A stretch of 64,000 nucleotides of DNA from Hyphomicrobiales bacterium (GTDB lineage Bacteria; Pseudomonadota; Alphaproteobacteria; Rhizobiales; Rhizobiaceae): positions 1 to 64,000 of the forward strand of contig UCEU01000038.1 in the NCBI GenBank assembly GCA_900471485.1, read 5' to 3'. Numbering within the stretch: position 1 is the first letter of the stretch; the number at the start of each line of letters is the position of its first letter. A model generated the notes under the pieces. That model was not told where the DNA came from and searched no databases. It worked only from the letters and a program-made list of their open reading frames with translations. This document shows positions 17,371 to 26,350 of the stretch, piece by piece. Both the position numbers and the translations under genes were made by a program.

Positions 17371-18777
17371 ATGTCCTATGATGTGATCGTTATCGGAACC
17401 GGCCCCGGCGGCTATGTCGCTGCCATCAAGGCGGCCCAGCTCGGCCTCAAGGTCGCCGTCGTCGAAAAGCGCGCGACCTTCGGCGGCACCTGCCTGAATG
17501 TCGGCTGCATTCCCTCCAAGGCGCTGCTGCACGCGTCGGAAATGTTCCATCAGGCCGGCCACGGCATGGACGCGCTCGGCATCGAGGTCGCGGCGCCGAA
17601 GCTGAACCTCGACAAGATGATGGCCCACAAGGACGCCACCGTGAAGTCGAACGTCGATGGCGTCGCCTTCCTGTTCAAGAAGAACAAGATCGACAGCTTC
17701 ATCGGCACCGGCAAGATCGTCTCTGCCGGTAAGGTCGCGGTTACCGCTGAGGACGGCAAGGTCCAGGAGATCGAAGGCAAGAACATCGTCATCGCCACCG
17801 GCTCCGACGTTGCCGGCATCCCGGATGTGCACGTCGATCTCGACGAGAAGGTCATCATCTCGTCGACCGGCGGCATCGCGCTGGAGAAGGTTCCGGAGAC
17901 GATGATCGTCGTCGGCGGCGGTGTCATCGGCCTCGAGCTCGGCTCGGTCTGGTCGCGCCTCGGCGCCAAGGTCACCGTCGTCGAATATCTCGACACGATC
18001 CTGGGCGGCATGGATGGCGATGTCGCCAAGCAGTTTCAGCGCATGCTCGCCAAGCAGGGCATCGATTTCAACCTCGGTGCCAAGGTCGTCGGCGTCGAAA
18101 AGGGCGGCAAGGGCGCGAAGGTCACGTTCGAGCCGGTCAAGGGCGGTGACAAGGTCACGCTCGAAGCCGACGTCGTTCTGGTCGCCACCGGCCGCAAGCC
18201 GTACACGGCTGGCCTCGGCCTCGAGGAAGCGGGCGTTGCGCTCGACAATCGCGGCCGCGTCGAGATCGACGGTCACTTCCGCACCAATGTTGCCGGCATC
18301 TACGCGATCGGCGACGTGGTGAAGGGCCCGATGCTGGCGCACAAGGCTGAAGACGAAGGCGTGGCGCTCGCCGAAATCCTCGCCGGCCAGCATGGCCATG
18401 TGAACTACGACGTCATCCCGAGCGTCGTCTACACGCAGCCCGAAGTCGCCTCCGTCGGCAAGACCGAGGAAGAGCTGAAGGCGGCTGGCGTTGCCTACAA
18501 GGTCGGCAAGTTCCCGTTCACGGCAAACGGCCGCGCGCGCGCGATGCTGGCGACGGATGGCTTCGTGAAGATTCTGTCGGACAAGACCACCGACCGCGTT
18601 CTCGGCGGCCACATCGTCGGCTTCGGCGCCGGCGAAATGATCCACGAGATCGCCGTCCTGATGGAATTCGGCGGCTCCGCCGAAGACCTCGGCCGCACCT
18701 GCCACGCCCACCCGACCATGTCGGAAGCAGTGAAGGAAGCGGCGCTGGCGGCGTTCTTCAAGCCGATCCATATGTAA
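17371..18777 (+). CDS. lpdA: dihydrolipoyl dehydrogenase (E3)
   Basis: A 468-residue flavoprotein disulfide reductase that reoxidises dihydrolipoamide on SucB and makes NADH. The FAD motif VIVIGTGPGGYVAA opens the protein. The redox-active pair is in GGTCLNVGCIPSK, the NAD-binding motif is VVGGGVIGLELGSVW, and the C-terminal His-Glu region is TCHAHPTMSEAVKEA. Location near sucAB implies the 2-oxoglutarate dehydrogenase partner. It starts 26 bases after the LysE gene with an AAGGAAAAG ribosome binding site. Confidence 0.96.
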   Translation: MSYDVIVIGTGPGGYVAAIKAAQLGLKVAVVEKRATFGGTCLNVGCIPSKALLHASEMFHQAGHGMDALGIEVAAPKLNLDKMMAHKDATVKSNVDGVAFLFKKNKIDSFIGTGKIVSAGKVAVTAEDGKVQEIEGKNIVIATGSDVAGIPDVHVDLDEKVIISSTGGIALEKVPETMIVVGGGVIGLELGSVWSRLGAKVTVVEYLDTILGGMDGDVAKQFQRMLAKQGIDFNLGAKVVGVEKGGKGAKVTFEPVKGGDKVTLEADVVLVATGRKPYTAGLGLEEAGVALDNRGRVEIDGHFRTNVAGIYAIGDVVKGPMLAHKAEDEGVALAEILAGQHGHVNYDVIPSVVYTQPEVASVGKTEEELKAAGVAYKVGKFPFTANGRARAMLATDGFVKILSDKTTDRVLGGHIVGFGAGEMIHEIAVLMEFGGSAEDLGRTCHAHPTMSEAVKEAALAAFFKPIHM

Positions 18778-18795
18778 TTGGTGGGTGGGCGAAAA

Positions 18796-18948
18796 CCCCT
18801 CCCCAACCCCTCCCCACAAGGGGGAGGGGCTTCCGGGCGGCAATCGCTCGGCAGAACTTTGCTCTCTTAACTGATGCGAAGGTGAAAGCGACGCTCGGCG
18901 GTGCCACAAGCTAGCCCCTCCCCCTTGTGGGGAGGGGTTGGGGAGGGG
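18796..18948. repeat. inverted-repeat intergenic element, copy 1
   Basis: Two 35-base arms (18796-18830 and 18914-18948) are exact reverse complements and flank an 83-base spacer. Each arm carries four runs of four G on one strand (GGGGAGGGGTTGGGGAGGGG at 18929-18948; its complement at 18796-18815) plus an internal small palindrome around CCCCACAAGGGGG. The element lies between the convergent lpdA and traB-like genes, where a transcript from either side could fold into a very strong hairpin. A second copy lies at 36100-36255. It resembles the class of rhizobial intergenic palindromic mosaic elements, but the exact family was not verified. Confidence 0.9.
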
Positions 18949-18985
18949 ACTTTAGCGGCAAGCGGGGAGCTCGGTCCGCGACCAA

Positions 18986-20080
18986 TCAATTCACCGCCGT
19001 CACCGTAAAACCCTGCTTGCGCAGAAGCTCGATCACGCCACCTTCGCCGGGAAGATGCAGCGCGCCGACGGCCATGAAGACGTTGCCGCCCGCCAGGATC
19101 GGGGCGGCGCGTTCGGCCATGATCTTGTTGCGGTCGAGGATGATGCGCTGCTCGAAGGCCGCGTAGTCGCCGTCCTCGTTCTCGCCTTCAGGCGACACGG
19201 TCTTCAGCATCGGGATGGTCTTGCCGATATCGCCGGAGAGGTAGAGATCGGTCATGGTCTCGACCACATCGTTCATCTTCTGCCCGAGCGCCAGGGTCTC
19301 GATCAGCGATTTCAGGTGGAATTCGGTGGGGAGTTCGGCCATCGCCTGCAGCTGTTCGGAGAGCGTTTCCAGGCCCTTGACCTGCTTGCCCTCGGCAACG
19401 GCGTCGGTGGCGAGCTTCTGGTCCAGGAATTGCACGCCCTTGGCCTTGCGGGCCATCTCGCAGCCGGGAAGCGCGACGACGCTCGAGATCATCCAGGGGC
19501 GCATGCGCGAGACGGCGGAAAGCGGAATGCCGCGGCTCTTCAGGCCGGCCTCGAGGCGCTGGTAGTCGTCGGGCGACAGCAGCTTTTCGATGGTCGTGCC
19601 GTCGGTAAACATCATCAGGTCGGGCTTCATCAGAAGGGCGGCCGTTGCCTTCTTCTCGTCGATGATCTCGTCGGACTCGATGACGATGGTGTCGGCGCCG
19701 TCATGGGCCGACTGGGTGCGCGGCGGCAGGTCGAGCACGCGCGGGTCGGTCACGTGCATGCTGCCGAGCAGCCAGGACGGCTTGAGGCCGGGTTTTTCGA
19801 TCTTCCAGAAGATGCCCTTGCCGTTCGGCACGGCATCGCCTTCCTTGACGACTTCGGCATAGCGGGCGGGATCGCTCTGCTGGAGATCGGTGAGGATGTT
19901 GCGGCCGGTGCAGCTGGCGTCGTCGGCGGCGCGGGCGGGCGAGATCGAGAACAGCGTGACGATCAGGATTGCTGCGAGCGCCACATGAAAGGCGGCGACC
20001 AGCCAGAGCACGATATTGCCGGGTGAAGCCGGACCGCGGGGTCCGATGTGAAGCGTGCGGTGGCCGATGGAGATCGTCAT
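18986..20080 (-). CDS. TraB/GumN family protein
   Basis: A 364-residue protein. A positively charged N-terminus and a hydrophobic stretch (IVLWLVAAFHVALAAILIVTLFSI, ending SPARA) suggest an uncleaved anchor or a long signal peptide. The TraB/GumN domain includes KPSWLLGSMHVTDPRV near its start, a conserved Glu in IVIESDEI, and the end motif VFMAVGALHLPGEGGVIELLRKQGF. GumN-like proteins are thought to be metal-dependent proteases, but this has not been shown for this family member. The ATG at 20080 is chosen over 20113 for a better charge and leader profile. Downstream it faces the inverted-repeat element. Confidence 0.82.
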   Translation of the reverse strand: MTISIGHRTLHIGPRGPASPGNIVLWLVAAFHVALAAILIVTLFSISPARAADDASCTGRNILTDLQQSDPARYAEVVKEGDAVPNGKGIFWKIEKPGLKPSWLLGSMHVTDPRVLDLPPRTQSAHDGADTIVIESDEIIDEKKATAALLMKPDLMMFTDGTTIEKLLSPDDYQRLEAGLKSRGIPLSAVSRMRPWMISSVVALPGCEMARKAKGVQFLDQKLATDAVAEGKQVKGLETLSEQLQAMAELPTEFHLKSLIETLALGQKMNDVVETMTDLYLSGDIGKTIPMLKTVSPEGENEDGDYAAFEQRIILDRNKIMAERAAPILAGGNVFMAVGALHLPGEGGVIELLRKQGFTVTAVN

Positions 20081-20166
20081 GATGGTGTTCCGGTCACAAA
20101 GGATTTGCCACAAGCTTTACGCGCTGGGCCTTCCATATTCCTTTAAGGGAACAGGTTAACAAAGGA

Positions 20167-21102
20167 TTACGCCCGGGGGTGGGCGCGATCGTAAACTTCC
20201 AGAAGTCGCGAGGAATCCACACCCGTATAGACTTGCGTCGTCGAGAGGCTGGCGTGGCCGAGCAGTTCCTGGATGGTGCGGAGATCGCCGCCGCCGGCGA
20301 GCAGATGGGTGGCGAAGGAGTGGCGCAGCGCATGCGGAGTAGCCGTCTCCGGCAAGCCGAAGGCGCCGCGCATCTTCTGCATGGTGCGCTGGATGATCGC
20401 CTGCTGCAGCTTGCCGCCGCGCGCGCCGCGAAAAAGCGGCTGGTCGTCGGCCAGATGATAGGGGCAGAGAGCGCGGTATCTGGCGACGGCCTCGGTGACG
20501 ACCGAAAGCAGCGGCACCATGCGGGTCTTGTTGCCCTTGCCGGTGATGCGCAGCGTCGTTGCGCCGGCGTGGAGGTCGGCGGGGGTGAGGTCGAGTGCTT
20601 CGGATATGCGCAGACCGCAGCCATAGAGCAAAGTGAAGACGGCCGCATCGCGGGCGGCGATCCAGGGCTCCTCGTGCAATTGCGCATCATCGCTGGCGAC
20701 CGATATCGCCTGGCGGTCGGAGAGTGGTTTGGGCAACGACTTGGGTTGTTTCGGCGAGCGCACCGCGCCGGCACCGGCGGCATTCACCAGGCCCTTCTTT
20801 TCCAGGTAGCGCAGCAGCGAGCGCAGGCCGGCCAGATTGCGGCCGAGCGAACGGGCGCCGGAGCCTTCCTTGCGGCGGGAGGCGAGGAAGGCGCGGAAAT
20901 CGGCCGGGCGCAGGGCCTCGATATCGGAGAGCGTCGTCGGGCCGGCGAGGTGGCCGGTCATGAAGGTAAGGAACTGGCGCGTGTCGCGCTCATAGGCGTC
21001 CAGCGTGTGTTCGGAAAGGCGCCGCTCGCGGGCCAGGCTTTCGAGCCATGCGGCGCGCTTGGCCATCAGCCTCTGGTCGGCGATGATCAGCAGTTCGTTC
21101 AA
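20167..21102 (-). CDS. xerC: tyrosine recombinase XerC
   Basis: A 311-residue site-specific recombinase resolving chromosome dimers at dif with XerD. The N-terminal SAM-like core-binding domain (SEHTLDAYERDTRQFLTFM) precedes the catalytic domain. Its Arg (GCGLRISEAL), Lys (ITGKGNKTR), HxxR (HALRHSFATH), His (LGHASLSTTQ) and nucleophilic Tyr (QVYTGV) are all present. The start is taken as TTG at 21102 because AAGGGG lies eight bases upstream and the resulting start LNELLIIADQ fits the family; an ATG at 21180 would add 26 unrelated residues. Confidence 0.93.
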   Translation of the reverse strand: MNELLIIADQRLMAKRAAWLESLARERRLSEHTLDAYERDTRQFLTFMTGHLAGPTTLSDIEALRPADFRAFLASRRKEGSGARSLGRNLAGLRSLLRYLEKKGLVNAAGAGAVRSPKQPKSLPKPLSDRQAISVASDDAQLHEEPWIAARDAAVFTLLYGCGLRISEALDLTPADLHAGATTLRITGKGNKTRMVPLLSVVTEAVARYRALCPYHLADDQPLFRGARGGKLQQAIIQRTMQKMRGAFGLPETATPHALRHSFATHLLAGGGDLRTIQELLGHASLSTTQVYTGVDSSRLLEVYDRAHPRA

Positions 21103-21245
21103 CGTCGCAGCCCCTTGAATTCGCCGGTACGGCTGCCAATTGTGAAGGGGGACCGTTATGGAATTGCTAATGCCGGCCAAGTGCTTGTCATGCTTCCATC
21201 ATAACCTTGGAGACCTGATGTTCTCCTAACGACGCAGGAACTTGC

Positions 21246-22193
21246 ATGGCACGGCGCCAACCCACGACGGCACTTGGACAGTTCGCGGAAGCAATCGCGC
21301 TTGTTTCGCAGGGAAGACCCGGACATATCGTCGATACGCTGATCGCCGAGCGCGGCCAGAAGATCGTCGGCCATCCGCTGTGGCCGGTCATGCGGCCGTT
21401 TCTCTACACGCTGCTGCGCTACAACAAGGCGATGAAGTTCGCCAACGACATCGCCAACATGCCGGGCTTCCAGTGCTTCGAATATATGAGCGATCTGCTC
21501 GATCTCGAAATCACCGTGAGGAACGACGAGCGCATTCCGGCGCGCGGCGGCTTCATACTCGTCAGCAACCACCCGACCGGGATCGCCGATGGCGTTGCCG
21601 TCTTCGACCTCTTGAAGACGCGGCGGCCCGACATGATGGTGTTCGCCAATCGCGACGCGGTGCGCGTCAATCCGCGCTTCGCCGAGATGATCATCCCGGT
21701 GGAGTGGCGCGAGGAATACAAGAGCAAGCTCAAGGCACGCGAGACGCTGAAGCTCACCAATCACGCGGTGCGCGAGGGTAAGGCGACGGTGCTGTTTCCT
21801 TCCGGGCGCATCGCCTACTGGGCGAATGGCCGGCTCAACGAGAGGCCGTGGAAGACCTCCGCCGTCGGGCTGGCGCGCAAGTACAATCTGCCGATCCTGC
21901 CGGTGCACATGACGGCGCGCAATTCCGGGCTGTTCTACTGGTTCGCCAAGTGGTCGACGGAGCTGCGCGACATGACGGTATTCCACGAGCTCCTCAACAA
22001 GCGCGGCGACCGCTTCGATTTTATCATCGGAGACATGATCCCGGTCGAGCATCTCGATGGCGATATCAACGACGTCACAAGGGCGCTGGAGACGCACACC
22101 GTCGAGGCGCTGAAGCGCGATGGCGATGCGCGGTTCCGGCCGCTTGTCGAGCCAAGCCTGCCCGAGATGGCCGATGCCCATTCATTTCGCTGA
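21246..22193 (+). CDS. PlsC-type glycerophospholipid acyltransferase family protein
   Basis: A 315-residue protein of the lysophospholipid acyltransferase superfamily. The catalytic HX4D motif is in VSNHPTGIADG near residue 109. The downstream glycerol-phosphate-binding type motif is LFPSGRIAY and the proline motif is LPILPVHM. It likely transfers acyl chains to a lysolipid at the inner membrane. Substrate is not determined; ornithine-lipid or phosphatidate synthesis are possibilities. It is divergent from xerC across 143 bases and 21 bases ahead of an AAA ATPase gene. Confidence 0.8.
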   Translation: MARRQPTTALGQFAEAIALVSQGRPGHIVDTLIAERGQKIVGHPLWPVMRPFLYTLLRYNKAMKFANDIANMPGFQCFEYMSDLLDLEITVRNDERIPARGGFILVSNHPTGIADGVAVFDLLKTRRPDMMVFANRDAVRVNPRFAEMIIPVEWREEYKSKLKARETLKLTNHAVREGKATVLFPSGRIAYWANGRLNERPWKTSAVGLARKYNLPILPVHMTARNSGLFYWFAKWSTELRDMTVFHELLNKRGDRFDFIIGDMIPVEHLDGDINDVTRALETHTVEALKRDGDARFRPLVEPSLPEMADAHSFR

Positions 22194-22214
22194 GCGGATG
22201 GGGTAAAGCGGGGC

Positions 22215-23360
22215 ATGCAACTCCGCTCCATGTTCGCCCAGAATTACCGGTCGCTCCGCTCGATCCGCATGGATCTGTCGGAGACCTCGCTGTTTCTCGG
22301 CGAGAACGGTGTGGGGAAATCCAATCTCTATCGCGCGCTGCAGCTGGTGCAGGCGGCCGTCACCGGGCGGCTGGTGCGCGAGCTTGCGGCCGAGGGCGGC
22401 ATGTTCTCGGTGCTGTGGTCGGGCACGCGCAAGCAGAGTGACGGGCCGGCGCGGGTGCGGCTCGAGGTCGAGCTTCTGGATGAGCAGCGGGCGGCTACGT
22501 TTCTTTACAGGGTGGAGGTCGGCCTGCGTCCGCCGAAGGCAGCGGCCGGTTTTCCACTGGAGCCGCAGGTGAAGGCCGAGGAGCTGATCGTCGATCACGG
22601 GCGGCCGGTGACGATGATGAAGCGGGCGGGACCTTCCATCCAGGTGCGCGATGGCGCCGGGCGGATGCAGGATTATCCGGATCAGGCGCTGACGTCGGAG
22701 ACGGCGATGGCGTTGCTTGGCGATGCCGGGCATTTTCCCGAGATCGCGAACTTTCGCAGGGTGGTTGCCAACTGGCGCTTCTTTCATGGCTTCCGCACCG
22801 ACCGCGCCTCGCCGCTGCGCCAGCCCTGCCTTGCCGTGACCGGGCCGATGCTGGATGAGGACGGCGCCAATCTGGCGGCGGTGTTCGCGACGCTGAGGCA
22901 TACGCGGCAGGATACGGTCGATCTGGACCGCGTCGTCGCCTCGGCCTTCGGCGGTGCGCGGCTCGTAGTGCCGGAGCCGGAGGAGACGGCGTCGTTCGGG
23001 CTCGCCTTTCCTGATTTTCCGCACCGGGTGTTCCAGCCGCGTGAGCTTTCCGATGGCCAGATCCGCTTCCTCGGGCTGGCAGCCGCACTGCTGTCCTACC
23101 GCCTGCCGCCGCTGATCGCGCTGAACGAGCCGGAAGCGAGCCTGCATCCCGACATGCTGGAGCCGCTGGCGGATATGATCGCGACCGCTTCGAAGAGCAG
23201 CCAGGTGTGGATCGTCACCCACTCGGCGCAGTTGGCGGAAGCCGTGCGCGAGCGTTGTGGCGTCCGGCCGCGCAAGGTGATCCGCGAAAACGGCGCCACC
23301 TGGATCGAGGGCATGCGGCTTACCGGCACTATTGCCGGCGAGGACGATGATGACGATTGA
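22215..23360 (+). CDS. AAA family ATPase, RecF/OLD-like (AAA_21)
   Basis: A 381-residue ATPase. Walker A is FLGENGVGKSNLYRAL (residues 27-42), an ABC-type signature region is in PRELSDGQIRFLGLAAAL, and Walker B is LIALNEPEASLHPDML followed by the switch region WIVTHSAQL. The whole protein is one ABC-type head split by a short insert, as in RecF/OLD-like predicted ATPases. No C-terminal Toprim nuclease domain is present, so it is not a complete OLD nuclease. Function unknown. It ends 54 bases before priA and starts 21 after the acyltransferase gene. Confidence 0.82.
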   Translation: MQLRSMFAQNYRSLRSIRMDLSETSLFLGENGVGKSNLYRALQLVQAAVTGRLVRELAAEGGMFSVLWSGTRKQSDGPARVRLEVELLDEQRAATFLYRVEVGLRPPKAAAGFPLEPQVKAEELIVDHGRPVTMMKRAGPSIQVRDGAGRMQDYPDQALTSETAMALLGDAGHFPEIANFRRVVANWRFFHGFRTDRASPLRQPCLAVTGPMLDEDGANLAAVFATLRHTRQDTVDLDRVVASAFGGARLVVPEPEETASFGLAFPDFPHRVFQPRELSDGQIRFLGLAAALLSYRLPPLIALNEPEASLHPDMLEPLADMIATASKSSQVWIVTHSAQLAEAVRERCGVRPRKVIRENGATWIEGMRLTGTIAGEDDDDD

Positions 23361-23414
23361 TAGCGCGATGTCGCGGGTTTCATTTTGTTCTCGTTGCGGG
23401 CATGGTCGCGCCCG

Positions 23415-25628
23415 ATGAGCATAGATTCGTCCGACCTCTTTGGCCCGATCGAGCCGCCGCCCGCCGTGCGCACGGTGTCGGTGCTCGTACCCATGCCGGC
23501 GCCCAGGCCCTATTCCTACTCGGTGCCCGAGGGCATGGCGGTGGAGCCCGGCTCCGTCGTGCAGGTGCCGCTTGGGCCGCGCCAGGTGATCGGCGCCGTC
23601 TGGGAGGGGGGCGACGAGGGCGTCGATCCGAAGAAGCTGAGACCGATCACCAAGGTGTTCGATTGCCCGCCGCTGTCGAAGGACATGCGCGATTTCGTCG
23701 ATTGGGTGGCGAGCTATACGCTGTCGCCGCCGGGGCTGGTGGCGCGCATGGCGCTGCGCGTTCCGAACGCCTTCGATCCGGAACCGATGGTCGAGGGGCT
23801 GCGCTTCGTGGGCGGCGAGCCGGAGCGGATGACGCCGGCGCGCGCCCGGGTACTCGATGCCGCCGGCGACGGGTTGTCGTGGACGCGCATTGGCCTGGCG
23901 CATGCGGCCGGCGTTTCGACCAGCGTCGTCGATGGCTTGATCGCGCAGGGGATCTTCGAGACGATCTTCTTGCCGCCGCCGCCGATCGTGGCCAAGCCGG
24001 ATCCGGATTTCGCGCCGTCGCGGCTCGCTGGTCCGCAGAAGGAGGCGGCCGACGAGATCCTCGAAGAGGTTCGCAACGGCCAGTTCGCGGTGTCGCTGAT
24101 CGATGGCGTCACCGGTTCGGGCAAGACCGAGGTCTATTTCGAGGCGATCGCCGAGACGCTGAAGCGCGGCAAGCAGGTGCTGATCCTGCTGCCGGAGATC
24201 GCGCTGACGGCCAGTTTCCTTGAGCGTTTCCAGGATCGCTTCGGGGCGAAGCCCGCCGAGTGGCATTCCGATCTGGCGCCGAAGACGCGCGAGAAGGTGT
24301 GGCGGCAGGCTGTGACGGGGGAGGTCCGGGTCGTGGCGGGGGCGCGTTCGGCGCTGTTCCTGCCGTTCGAGGATCTCGGGCTGATTATCGTCGATGAAGA
24401 GCACGATCCCGCCTACAAGCAGGAAGATCGCGTCTATTACAATGCGCGCGACATGGCGGTCGTGCGCGCCCGGATCGGTGATTTCCCGCTCGTGCTGGTC
24501 TCGGCCACGCCTTCGGTGGAAAGCCAGGTCAACGGCCAGAGCGGGCGCTATACGACAATCCACCTGCCGACCCGCTTCGGCGACGCGGCGCTGCCCGATC
24601 TGCATCTGGTCGACATGCGCAGGCATGCGCCGGAGCGCGGCGGCTTCCTGTCGCCGGTGCTCTTGCGGGCGATCGGCAAGACGGTGGAGAAGAAGCAGCA
24701 GGCACTGTTGTTCCTGAATCGGCGCGGTTATGCGCCGCTGACGCTCTGCCGGGTCTGCGGCCATCGTTTCCAGTGCCCGCAATGCTCCAGCTGGCTGGTC
24801 GAGCACCGGTTCAAGCGGCAGTTGCAGTGCCACCAGTGCGGCTATCACCAGCACACGCCCGAGGCCTGCCCGGAATGCGGCACGTTCGATCATCTCGTTG
24901 CCTGCGGGCCGGGGGTGGAGCGGATCGCGGAAGAGGTGGAACGGCATTTTCCGGACGCGCGGACCATCGTGCTTTCCTCCGACATCATGGGCGGGGTGAA
25001 GCGGCTGAGGCTCGAGCTCGACGCGATCGCCAAGGGCGAGGCGGATATCGTCATCGGCACGCAGCTGGTGGCCAAGGGGCATAACTTCCCGCTGATGACG
25101 CTTGTTGGCATTATCGACGCGGATCTCGGGCTGGCGAACGGCGATCCGCGCGCTGCCGAGCGGACCTTCCAGCTGTTGTCGCAGGTAACGGGCCGCGCCG
25201 GGCGTACAGGTCTGAAGAGCCACGGCCTGCTGCAGACCTACCAGCCGCAGCATCCCGTGATGCAGGCGATCGTGTCCGGCGATGCGGGCGCCTTCTACGA
25301 GCGCGAGATCGCCGAGCGCGAGCGGGCGATCCTGCCGCCGTTCGGGCGGCTGGCATCGATCATCGTCTCGGCGGAAACCAGGCAGGATGCGGAAGGACAT
25401 GCGCGCAGCATGCGCAATGCAGCCCCTCAGGTGACGGGCATTTCCGTGCTTGGGCCAGCCGAAGCGCCGCTGGCGCTGGTGCGCGGACGCCATCGCTTCC
25501 GGCTGCTGGTGCATGGGCGGCGGAACTCCGACATGCAGGCCTTCCTGCGCACCATGCTGGCGCAATCGCCGAAAGAGCGCGGCTCCATCCACGTGCAGAT
25601 CGATATCGATCCGCAGAGCTTCCTTTAG
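23415..25628 (+). CDS. priA: primosomal protein N' (replication restart helicase PriA)
   Basis: A 737-residue superfamily 2 helicase that reloads the replisome at stalled forks. The N-terminal DNA-binding domain (SVLVPMPAPRPYSYSVP) is followed by Walker A GVTGSGKTEVYFEA near residue 230 and DEEH box LIIVDEEHDPAYKQED near 325. The zinc-binding insert with paired Cys (CRVCGH, CPQCSS, CHQCGY, CPECGT) lies at about residues 443-495. Motif VI follows in QVTGRAGRTG. The ATG at 23415 gives MSIDSSDLFGP; an ATG at 23385 adds ten atypical residues. Confidence 0.95.
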   Translation: MSIDSSDLFGPIEPPPAVRTVSVLVPMPAPRPYSYSVPEGMAVEPGSVVQVPLGPRQVIGAVWEGGDEGVDPKKLRPITKVFDCPPLSKDMRDFVDWVASYTLSPPGLVARMALRVPNAFDPEPMVEGLRFVGGEPERMTPARARVLDAAGDGLSWTRIGLAHAAGVSTSVVDGLIAQGIFETIFLPPPPIVAKPDPDFAPSRLAGPQKEAADEILEEVRNGQFAVSLIDGVTGSGKTEVYFEAIAETLKRGKQVLILLPEIALTASFLERFQDRFGAKPAEWHSDLAPKTREKVWRQAVTGEVRVVAGARSALFLPFEDLGLIIVDEEHDPAYKQEDRVYYNARDMAVVRARIGDFPLVLVSATPSVESQVNGQSGRYTTIHLPTRFGDAALPDLHLVDMRRHAPERGGFLSPVLLRAIGKTVEKKQQALLFLNRRGYAPLTLCRVCGHRFQCPQCSSWLVEHRFKRQLQCHQCGYHQHTPEACPECGTFDHLVACGPGVERIAEEVERHFPDARTIVLSSDIMGGVKRLRLELDAIAKGEADIVIGTQLVAKGHNFPLMTLVGIIDADLGLANGDPRAAERTFQLLSQVTGRAGRTGLKSHGLLQTYQPQHPVMQAIVSGDAGAFYEREIAERERAILPPFGRLASIIVSAETRQDAEGHARSMRNAAPQVTGISVLGPAEAPLALVRGRHRFRLLVHGRRNSDMQAFLRTMLAQSPKERGSIHVQIDIDPQSFL

Positions 25629-25706
25629 ATCAGGCGATCTCGAATGCTTGCGGTCTTTGCCAATCGTGGCATAAGGGGCGCATTGGGCGTGATTTGAGGT
25701 CGATCT

Positions 25707-26096
25707 ATGGAACTATATTTTCCCGAGGAACTGGGCGAACAACTGGCTTTCTGCGCGGCGGCATTTACCGCATTCGCGGGCTTCATCATCATGTTCGCGC
25801 CGGGATACGCCATGCGTCTGTTCGGCTTGCAGCCGCGCGAAGGACGCCGCGACGGTTACGCCGAGCAGCGCTCGACGGGCGGCGTCTATCTTGCGCTCGG
25901 TCTGGCGCCCATACTGCTGGCGCAGCCGAACACCTACCTAGTTCTCGGCGCTGCGTTTGCGATGGCGGCTTTCGCGCGCATCATTTCGCTGCTGTCCGAC
26001 CGTGGGGGCACTGTCGTGAATTATATACTACTGGTTGTGCAGGTGGTTCTGGCGGCGCTTCCGCTCGGCTATGTCTTCGGTTTCTTTTCCGCCTGA
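25707..26096 (+). CDS. DUF4345-type membrane protein
   Basis: A 129-residue protein with four predicted membrane segments (about 13-33, 52-70, 75-93 and 101-125) and the family-like GYAMRLFGLQPREG and YAEQRSTGGVYLALGL. Function unknown. It lies between priA and the atp operon, about 250 bases upstream of atpH. That neighbourhood is reminiscent of rhizobial atp loci but gives no functional clue. Confidence 0.65.
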   Translation: MELYFPEELGEQLAFCAAAFTAFAGFIIMFAPGYAMRLFGLQPREGRRDGYAEQRSTGGVYLALGLAPILLAQPNTYLVLGAAFAMAAFARIISLLSDRGGTVVNYILLVVQVVLAALPLGYVFGFFSA

Positions 26097-26350
26097 AACG
26101 CGCGGATTTTGGACTGGCGATCTTTGGGCCGTGAACGGTTTCAGCATTTTTGCCGCATAAATCGCCGCTAAAACAGGATAACGGCGTTACGCGTGTTGCG
26201 AGTCCCGATATCCTATGTTAGACGGACCCCGAATTTCGGAAGAAGCAAGAGGCTTCTCTTGCGATTTCTGGGGGAAATCATAACGAATTCAGGAATTTAG
26301 ATCAGGCGCCCGCCGGAAGCCGGATTCTTGAGTTGAAATCAGGGAAATTT

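Noticed and set aside
20167..21102. XerC considered as an integrase marking a mobile element
   Set aside because: The sequence and length are those of housekeeping XerC, no attachment repeats or phage genes flank it.
22182..25592. A very long open frame (over 1100 codons) on the minus strand opposite the ATPase and priA genes
   Set aside because: It is a by-product of high third-position GC opposite two recognised genes; its product is rich in Arg and His with no domain.
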